DNA from: an uncultured Candidatus Melainabacteria bacterium
GTDB taxonomy: Bacteria > Cyanobacteriota > Vampirovibrionia > Gastranaerophilales > Gastranaerophilaceae
Reading direction: 5' to 3'
Assembly: GCA_932182025.1 (NCBI GenBank)
Contig: CAKNXK010000020.1
Location: 35,933 to 99,932, forward strand
DNA: 64,000 bases
This document shows positions 58,471 to 64,000 of the stretch, one piece after another. Made by a program: the position numbers and the translations under genes. The notes under the pieces were generated by a model. The model saw only the letters and a list, made by a program, of their open reading frames with translations, ran no database searches and was not told where the DNA came from. Numbering within the stretch: the first letter of the stretch is position 1; the number at the start of each line of letters is the position of its first letter.

Positions 58471-58544
58471 ATTTTAAGTTTTTTATCATATTTTTATATG
58501 AGTTGGGAATTGCTTAAGAAAATTTTTGCCATATAATCATAGTT

Positions 58545-59714
58545 ATGTATCGTTTGGTAAGAAATTGTAAAACTTCAATAATCTGGCTTAGCCTTGCTCA
58601 TTTGGTATGTGATATTTATACTGGTTTTTTAAACCCTTTAATGCCTTTTATCGCAGCCAAACTTAATTTTACGATGGCTCTTGCAACCGTTCTTGTTGCA
58701 ATTACACAGATTTGTTCCAATATGTTTCAGCCTGTATTTGGTTTTTTTGCAGATAATATTAATAAAAGACTTTTTGTTTTTTGGGGATTGATACTTGTAT
58801 CTGTTTTTATTCCTCTTGCTCCATCTGCTCCAAATGTGGTTATACTTACCTTGTTTATGATAGCAGGATGTTTAGGAAGCAGTTTCTTTCATCCGCAGGC
58901 AATGGGGTTTGTTAATAATTTCTCAGGAAAAGATTGTTCAAATAATATGGGAGTGTTTGTAAGTATAGGTTCTTTGGGCTTCGCATTTGGTCCGCTGTTG
59001 GCAGCATATATTGCCCAAACATCAGGTTTGGATAAAATATCTTATACTTCTATTTTGGGATTAACTCTGGCTGCTTTAATGTTTGTTTTTGTTCCTAAAC
59101 TTTCAAAAATCGAACAACCGCCTAAGCATAAAGAGTTTTTAAAATCCTTTAAGGATATTCTTTCTAATCGCCAAATGAACTATTTAATGCTAATCGCAAT
59201 GATGAAATCCCTTGTAACAAACAGCTCTTGTATATTGCTTCCATTCTTATGGAAATCAATGGGTTATTCGCCGTTCTATATTGGCTCTGCTTTATTTTTA
59301 TTTGTATTTATGGGTTCTATTGGTTCATTCTTAAGCCCTCGAGTTGAAAAACGATTTGGCTCAAAACCAATAATATATTTCTCAATGTGGGCAACATTTC
59401 CTTTGATGCTATTATTTGCGTTTATTTATAAAACCATGCCTGTAGCTTCTATGGTTGTGTTTGGTACAATCGGATTTACCACAATGCTGGCTCAGCCTGT
59501 TGTCCTTGTGTGGGCACAAAAAACCCTTCCTGAATATAAAAGTATTGCAGCTGGATTTGTTAATGGATTTTGTTGGGGCACAGTTGCATTATGTCTATCC
59601 GGATTAGGCTTTGTAGCACAAAAATTCGGTATAATTAATACTATTATTGTTCTAACAATTATTCCGGCGTTTGCTTCTTATTTTGTACGTTTTTTAAAAT
59701 GTAAAGATATGTAA
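58545..59714 (+). CDS. MFS transporter, fosmidomycin-resistance (Fsr)-like
   Basis: 389 residues, twelve membrane spans. N-terminal SLAHLVCDIYTGFLNPLMPFIAAKLNFT and GCLGSSFFHPQAMGFVNNF match the Fsr subgroup of major facilitator pumps, which confer fosmidomycin resistance in Escherichia coli. The real substrate is unknown; fosmidomycin targets the same MEP pathway that IspD (53.6 kb) belongs to, but nothing else links them. ATG 58545 has a weak ribosome binding site. Divergent from a winged-helix gene. Confidence 0.88.
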   Translation: MYRLVRNCKTSIIWLSLAHLVCDIYTGFLNPLMPFIAAKLNFTMALATVLVAITQICSNMFQPVFGFFADNINKRLFVFWGLILVSVFIPLAPSAPNVVILTLFMIAGCLGSSFFHPQAMGFVNNFSGKDCSNNMGVFVSIGSLGFAFGPLLAAYIAQTSGLDKISYTSILGLTLAALMFVFVPKLSKIEQPPKHKEFLKSFKDILSNRQMNYLMLIAMMKSLVTNSSCILLPFLWKSMGYSPFYIGSALFLFVFMGSIGSFLSPRVEKRFGSKPIIYFSMWATFPLMLLFAFIYKTMPVASMVVFGTIGFTTMLAQPVVLVWAQKTLPEYKSIAAGFVNGFCWGTVALCLSGLGFVAQKFGIINTIIVLTIIPAFASYFVRFLKCKDM

Positions 59715-59799
59715 CGAAACTTAAGCTCTTTGAAATTAGATATGATTTTTAAACTTTATATTAATATACACAGGGTGAAATAGATGAGATGGAGAAAAT

Positions 59800-60108
59800 A
59801 TGAAAAAGAAAGCAGCCAACTGTTTGGAAGAACCTATTGATATTTTAGAAGTTTCGGATGAAGAAATGACCTTGTTAGAACCTTCCGAAAACGAAATATT
59901 ATTATTAGAAGAAGAGCCTATGGATAAAAACAATGTATTATCTTTTGTTATTGGGGATAGTCCATCTACAACAAGGCGAGCCTCCAGTAATATTGATTCG
60001 CGTATAGATTCTGCATTAGTAGGTTTAATTGAGCAGCGAATGCAGACAAAGGCATTGCCGTTAGCACTTCGAAAACGTTTGATGTATCAGCGGGCAGTCA
60101 GTGCTTGA
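59800..60108 (+). CDS. small acidic protein, unknown
   Basis: 102 residues: Glu/Leu-rich N-terminal half (LEEPIDILEVSDEEMTLLEP, then ENEILLLEEEP), short linker, then basic C-terminal helices (LIEQRMQTKALPLALRKRLM). GGAG lies five bases before the ATG. No domain recognised and no signal peptide. Stands between the MFS gene and a convergent gene two bases away. Confidence 0.6.
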   Translation: MKKKAANCLEEPIDILEVSDEEMTLLEPSENEILLLEEEPMDKNNVLSFVIGDSPSTTRRASSNIDSRIDSALVGLIEQRMQTKALPLALRKRLMYQRAVSA

Positions 60109-60109
60109 T

Positions 60110-60580
60110 TTATTCTTGCAGCGGCTGAATATCAATTTTTGATATGTTTTGAGTTGCTTTATTGAATTTCATTATGCCCGGTGGACTGGTAACTGCAAAT
60201 GATAACCCCATGCCGGCTGCCAGACCTGCTATTAATCCGCCTGTTGTTATTAAAACCTGTTTCCAGGTTTTCAGATTAGTTGTTTTGAAAATAGCTATTC
60301 CAGCGCCGGTTGCAGCGCACAGACCTGTTATCCAATTAGATGTCTTTTTTAATTTTTTTCGAGATTCTTCTGTTGAGTGTTTTTCTGCAAATTTTTGTAA
60401 TTTTGGAGCTGTTTCAATAATATCTTTGTAAGATTTTTCAAATACATCACAATCTTTTTGCGGGATGGACATCTTTCCTGCCTCTTTACCTTCTCCGTCA
60501 ATTACCTGATAGATTATTCTTCCGTTTTCGGTTGTGCCAATTCTGTTTATTGCTCCATAAGCGCCAATATTTTGAACCAT
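60110..60580 (-). CDS. hypothetical protein with two hydrophobic segments
   Basis: 156 residues. An N-terminal soluble part (GRIIYQVIDGEGKEAGKMSIPQ), a helical basic region (about 55-80), then two hydrophobic Gly/Ala-rich helices (NWITGLCAATGAGIAIF and VLITTGGLIAGLAAGMGLSFAV) and a short tail. Probably inserted in or bound to a membrane. Its ribosome binding site AAAGG is buried in the 12 bp inverted repeat at 60582-60623. Downstream of a flagellar gene set but function unknown. Confidence 0.7.
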   Translation of the reverse strand: MVQNIGAYGAINRIGTTENGRIIYQVIDGEGKEAGKMSIPQKDCDVFEKSYKDIIETAPKLQKFAEKHSTEESRKKLKKTSNWITGLCAATGAGIAIFKTTNLKTWKQVLITTGGLIAGLAAGMGLSFAVTSPPGIMKFNKATQNISKIDIQPLQE

Positions 60581-60581
60581 A

Positions 60582-60623
60582 AAAACACCTTTACACTATA
60601 CTACATGTATATAAAGGTGTTTT
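60582..60623 (-). promoter_or_regulatory. 12 bp hairpin burying a ribosome binding site
   Basis: AAAACACCTTTA (60582-60593) pairs perfectly with 60612-60623 around an 18-base loop. On the minus strand the 3' arm carries AAAGG seven bases before the ATG of the next gene and ends in five T, so the element may act as terminator of the flhA operon and as a translation lock. Confidence 0.65.
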
Positions 60624-60654
60624 ATTCAAAAAAATTGCTTAAATGTAAAGTTTT

Positions 60655-60999
60655 TTAAACATCCAAATCATCGGTTTCTGTATCAGGAGCATCTGGTTCG
60701 GCAACTGTTTTTGTTAATTTTTCATTTAACTCTTGTAAAGAAATTGATTTGTCCATTTTTTTAAGAGCATTAAGTACAGCAATCTTATAATCCGCATCGG
60801 CTTTGTTCTTTGGGTTATCCATGATTTCGCCGATTTTTTGTCCGAGAAATCCCATAACAATAATTGCAGGTATGAGTATTCCTGCAGTTGCAATTACAGA
60901 ATGAGCATCAATAGTTCCAATCTTGACTATTGAAACGGTTCCAATAACAAGGATTGTCGCCATAACAAAAAATGAACGTAAATTTACAGAGTGCTCCAT
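60655..60999 (-). CDS. small membrane protein, unknown
   Basis: 114 residues with two membrane spans (about 8-27 and 35-55), then a charged cytoplasmic tail (DADYKIAVLNALKKMDKSISLQELNEKLTK) ending in acidic residues. Shares one base with the PilZ gene stop (TAATG). Position at the end of the flhA-PilZ operon suggests a motility role, but no family is recognised. Confidence 0.7.
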   Translation of the reverse strand: MEHSVNLRSFFVMATILVIGTVSIVKIGTIDAHSVIATAGILIPAIIVMGFLGQKIGEIMDNPKNKADADYKIAVLNALKKMDKSISLQELNEKLTKTVAEPDAPDTETDDLDV

Positions 61000-61589
61000 T
61001 ATTTATTCAGATTCTCCATGTCTTTTTTCATACAGAATTGGATTAAAGTCATTTTATCAATATTGCTAAGGTTTGTAAATCTTCCGGAAATTGTATAAAG
61101 CCCGCTGTCGCCTTTTTCAACTCTAATAAGTTGGTATTTGCACTTAACTTCTTGTTCATCACTTAGCTTAATGCAGATTTTGTATTCTTTTTCAATATCG
61201 ATATTTTCTTCTGTTCTAAGCTTCATACCGCCTGCAGAAAGGTCAAGTGAACGAACTTTGTGAACAGTATCTTCCCAGACAAGTTCAAGGTTTTCAAGGA
61301 ATTTAATACGTGTAAATTTACGACGTTGTAGAAATCTGTGTTTAACAGGATTTGCAATGGTAACTACATTGTTAATTACGTCTTGAATATAAGATTCAAA
61401 ATATAAGTAACCGTTATCGGTGAGAGAGTAGAAATCGCAGATATGATTTTTAATAAGTCCTTCCGGCTTGTATTTTAGTTCCATTCTAAATCCATCGAGA
61501 CTTACTTCCAACACTTTGCCTTTGTTAGAATTTTTAAAATCTTGTGGAACTATAGTTACAAGTTGTTCTTTTTTTATTAATTCTCTCAT
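60999..61589 (-). CDS. PilZ-domain (YcgR-like) c-di-GMP receptor
   Basis: 196 residues. N-terminal YcgR-like beta domain (about 1-95), then a PilZ domain with both c-di-GMP motifs: RRKFTR (RxxxR, about 99-104) and DLSAGG (DxSxxG, about 129-134). Proteins of this type act as a flagellar brake or regulator when c-di-GMP rises. It lies directly after flhA (12 bases) and before a small membrane protein. AAGGGAAA precedes ATG 61589. Confidence 0.92.
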   Translation of the reverse strand: MRELIKKEQLVTIVPQDFKNSNKGKVLEVSLDGFRMELKYKPEGLIKNHICDFYSLTDNGYLYFESYIQDVINNVVTIANPVKHRFLQRRKFTRIKFLENLELVWEDTVHKVRSLDLSAGGMKLRTEENIDIEKEYKICIKLSDEQEVKCKYQLIRVEKGDSGLYTISGRFTNLSNIDKMTLIQFCMKKDMENLNK

Positions 61590-61601
61590 AATTTCCCTTT
61601 C

Positions 61602-63695
61602 TTAGGCCTTTACGAGACCTACGGATTTAACCTTAACGTTTGGACTAATTTCATTATACGACATAATTGCAATTTGCGGATATGTTCTTTCAACAAGCTT
61701 TCTGAACAAAAGTCTTATAGGAGAAGAACATAGGATTACAGGCTGGTTTCCTGTTGCAGTAATGGCTTTTTCCAGTTCTATATTCATTTTATCAAATAGA
61801 GCTCTTGTAAATGACGGATCAAGTGTAACGCTTGTTCCATCAGGGCTGGCACCTTTTGCAATTGTGTTTTCAATTTCAGGAGAAAGTGTAATAACGTATA
61901 AATCTCCTGTATCTGCAAGATTTTGTTTGCAAATATTTCTTGATAAAGCTTGTCTGACATGTTCAGTTAAGAAGTTTGGATTTTTATTGATTTTAGATTG
62001 TAAGCTAAGTGTTTCCAAAATAGTTTTAAGGTCTCTAACTGCAACACCTTCTTTAAGCAGATTTTGTATAACAATTTGGACATCACCGATTGTAATGTCT
62101 TTCATAATATCATCAACGTATTCCTCTGAAACTTCTTTTTTAAGATTGTCAATAAGCTGTTGAATATCAAATCTTGAAACGATTTCGAACGCACATTTTT
62201 TGATAACTTCTGTAATATGAGTAGAGATTACTGCAGAAGCTGATACAACTGTATAGCCCGACATTTCAGCTAAATCTTTGTCTTTTCCTTCTATCCAAAG
62301 AGCAGGAAGCCCAAATGCCGGTTCAATTGCGTGAATACCGTTAATAGCAAGGTTTCCTACAGGATCCCCTGCACACATAGCAAGATATCTTTCAGGATAA
62401 ACTTCTCCTGATTCAAGCGCGACACCTTTCAACTTAATTTGATAAGAGTTTGGCGAGAGCTGCAGGTTGTCTCTAACTCTTATTGAAGGAAGTACTATTC
62501 CTAAATCCAGAGCTGTTTGACGTCTTATTTGAGCAATTCTTTCCAATAAGTCTCCGCCCATTTCAACGTTAAGCAGTTGAACTAATCTGTATCCGACTTC
62601 GATTTCTATAGTATCTACGTTTAAAAGCTCCATAACACTTTCTTTGGTAGCTTTTGCGCGTTTTTCTTTTTTGCCGAGTTTTTCTTGTTGTTCTTGTTCT
62701 ACTCTTTGAGCTTCTTGTGTTTGAGCGAGAGTTTTCTTCTCTTTTGTTTTCATAAATGCCATTCCACCTGCTATAGCTGCAATCATAAGGAATGGAGCTG
62801 TAGGCATGCCCGGAATTACACCCATTGTTGCAAGTAAGCCTGCAACTACGCCTAAAACGCGAGGGTCTGAGAACATTTCGTTTTTAATATCAGTTGAAAG
62901 AGATTCGTCTTTCCCTGTTGCACGTGAAACAATCAAACCTGTAGCTGTTGAAATAAGAAGCGCTGGAATTTGAGAAACAAGACCGTCACCCACTGTTAGG
63001 ATTGTATATGTTCCTAGTGCTTGTTGTACATTCATGTGAAGTTGTACAACACCGATTATCAAACCGCCGATAATGTTTACAATAGTAATAACAATACCAG
63101 CTGTAGCATCGCCTTTTACGAATTTGGAAGCACCGTCCATCGTACCGTAGAAATCGGTTTCACGTTCCAGCTTACGTCTGCGTTCTTTTGCCTGATCTTC
63201 GTTAATAAGTCCGGAGTTTAAATCAGCGTCAATACTTAATTGTTTACCCGGCATTTTATCCAATGTGAAACGTGCAGAAACTTCAGCAACACGGGTGGCA
63301 CCGCCTGTGATAACCATAAAGTTGATTAATACAAGAATACAGAATATAACCGCACCGACAACGTAATTACCGCCGACAACAAATTCCCCGAACGAACTAA
63401 TTACGTTACCGGCTTGTCCATGCAATAAGATAAGTCGGGTAGAACTTACGTTTAACCCCAGCCGGAATAGTGTTGCTATCAAAAGTACGGTAGGGAAAGA
63501 TGAGTAATCAAGCGGTTCTTGTGTGTATAAACATACAAGCAAAATAACCACTGCAAGGGAAATGTTTACGGTGAGCAGAAGGTCTAACATTGGCGCAGGA
63601 AGAGGTATAACCATCATACAGACGATTACAACCAAGCCTATTGCAAGAACAATATCATTATTCTTTAATATGTTAGATAATTTGGTTAACTCCAT
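61602..63695 (-). CDS. flhA: flagellar biosynthesis protein FlhA
   Basis: 697 residues, full length. N-terminal membrane part with about eight spans, the FHIPEP region (SSFPTVLLIATLFRLGLNVSSTRLIL and MPGKQLSIDADLNSGLI), linker rich in Lys/Glu/Gln (about 325-350), and the large cytoplasmic domain that binds chaperone-substrate complexes. It is the export gate of the flagellar type III system. Lies 51 bases after a flagellin gene and 12 before a PilZ gene, forming a flagellar group that continues out of the window. Confidence 0.97.
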   Translation of the reverse strand: MELTKLSNILKNNDIVLAIGLVVIVCMMVIPLPAPMLDLLLTVNISLAVVILLVCLYTQEPLDYSSFPTVLLIATLFRLGLNVSSTRLILLHGQAGNVISSFGEFVVGGNYVVGAVIFCILVLINFMVITGGATRVAEVSARFTLDKMPGKQLSIDADLNSGLINEDQAKERRRKLERETDFYGTMDGASKFVKGDATAGIVITIVNIIGGLIIGVVQLHMNVQQALGTYTILTVGDGLVSQIPALLISTATGLIVSRATGKDESLSTDIKNEMFSDPRVLGVVAGLLATMGVIPGMPTAPFLMIAAIAGGMAFMKTKEKKTLAQTQEAQRVEQEQQEKLGKKEKRAKATKESVMELLNVDTIEIEVGYRLVQLLNVEMGGDLLERIAQIRRQTALDLGIVLPSIRVRDNLQLSPNSYQIKLKGVALESGEVYPERYLAMCAGDPVGNLAINGIHAIEPAFGLPALWIEGKDKDLAEMSGYTVVSASAVISTHITEVIKKCAFEIVSRFDIQQLIDNLKKEVSEEYVDDIMKDITIGDVQIVIQNLLKEGVAVRDLKTILETLSLQSKINKNPNFLTEHVRQALSRNICKQNLADTGDLYVITLSPEIENTIAKGASPDGTSVTLDPSFTRALFDKMNIELEKAITATGNQPVILCSSPIRLLFRKLVERTYPQIAIMSYNEISPNVKVKSVGLVKA

Positions 63696-63746
63696 ACTCT
63701 CCCACCATACATAATTGTAGCATTATGAAGAAAGCATGGCAAGCTG

Positions 63747-64000
63747 TTACAATAGTTGAAGTGCCAGAGCAGGTGTCTGATTAGCGGTTGATAATAAAGT
63801 TGCGCTTGCTTGCTGGAGGATTTGTTGCTTGATATATTCTGATGAAACCTCAGTAATATCGGCATCTTTCAAAGTCGAACGCGAAGAAAGCAGATTTTCA
63901 TAATGTGTTGAAATTTCGCTTAAAGCAGACTCGAGTCTGTTTTGAGATGCGCCCAGATTGGTTTGTTTTGCACTTATTAAACTAATGGCGTTATCAATAA
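63747..64000 (-). CDS. flagellin, C-terminal part (enters from the right edge)
   Basis: Reads leftward; only the last 83 residues are in the window. The sequence NAISLISAKQTNLGASQNRL ... LKDADITEVSSEYIKQQILQQASATLLSTANQTPALALQLL (shown in parts) is the flagellin D1/D0 C-terminus and closely parallels the flagellin at 45801, with the same LSTANQTP ending. The two are paralogues. The stop is TAA at 63747-63749, and flhA follows 51 bases on. Confidence 0.93.
   Translation of the reverse strand, partial: IDNAISLISAKQTNLGASQNRLESALSEISTHYENLLSSRSTLKDADITEVSSEYIKQQILQQASATLLSTANQTPALALQLL

Noticed and set aside
59736..59933. Leftward frame over the small acidic gene
   Set aside because: Shadow of the rightward gene at 59800, which has the better ribosome binding site and codon pattern.
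1..64000. tRNA genes, CRISPR arrays, insertion sequences, cyanobacterial HIP1 (GCGATCGC)
   Set aside because: None found by eye on either strand; a covariance-model scan would be needed to exclude a tRNA.

Overview
The window reads as a low-GC (roughly 35%), densely packed bacterial chromosome from an anaerobic, flagellated, diderm organism. The best guess is a gut Melainabacterium (order Gastranaerophilales, the non-photosynthetic sister group of Cyanobacteria). This is inference from gene content: a large family of pilin-like proteins with the MKKNGFTLAEVLITLGIIG leader, a SigF/SigB-type sigma factor overlapping the prepilin peptidase gene, MlaE and TonB/ExbB/ExbD (outer membrane), FlhA plus flagellins, a 2-oxoacid:ferredoxin oxidoreductase, and no photosynthesis genes. 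I found no tRNA, rRNA, CRISPR array, transposase or prophage gene.

Layout. 1-7.3 kb: an M16 peptidase and a radical SAM protein, then polyamine genes (speD and a short Orn/Lys/Arg-type decarboxylase), RNase HI, a phosphodiester glycosidase behind a long structured leader, and HU. 7.5-15.5 kb: iron alcohol dehydrogenase, a sigma-70 factor, patatin lipase with a large membrane protein, a LeuC-type dehydratase and MtnA. 15.5-24.2 kb: one tightly coupled leftward operon murA - small repeat protein - mfd - parvulin lipoprotein - ssb - DtnK-type kinase - PdxA-type dehydrogenase. 24.3-30 kb: coiled-coil protein, solo LuxR helix-turn-helix, pnp, and two divergent pilin genes. 30-36.3 kb: secY-rplO-rpmD-rpsE cut off from the rest of the spc operon, a TPR protein, queE and a DnaJ-like gene. 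36.4-45.6 kb: Lrp regulator with aminotransferase, isocitrate dehydrogenase, MlaE, sigma factor with PilD, and korDABC. 45.8-53.6 kb: flagellin, mutS2, TonB/ExbB/two ExbD and two related exported proteins. 53.6-64 kb: ispD, thiL, lysS, pheS, an MFS pump, and a flagellar group (flagellin, flhA, PilZ protein).

How the genes fit together. SpeD and MtnA would bracket spermidine synthesis and methylthioadenosine salvage. A LeuC/aconitase-family enzyme, isocitrate dehydrogenase and KorDABC could form the oxidative branch through 2-oxoglutarate using ferredoxin. The SigF-like factor and PilD point to control and processing of the pilins encoded at 28-30 kb.

Two genome-scale signals are not explained by genes. 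(1) A nonamer, ATTTACCCC, occurs 13 times by eye where less than one copy is expected by rough calculation; in coding copies it forces rare GC-rich codons. (2) Five copies (3.86, 43.5, 46.66, 50.13 and 50.90 kb) of a ~90 bp intergenic element share a stem whose two arms change together from copy to copy, implying a selected RNA or DNA structure; all five point the same way on the chromosome whichever strand the neighbouring genes use. Other regulatory candidates are a GGA-rich, CsrA-like flagellin leader, matching hairpin leaders on the divergent pilins, a switch-like leader at 5.5 kb, and a hairpin that buries the ribosome binding site at 60.6 kb.
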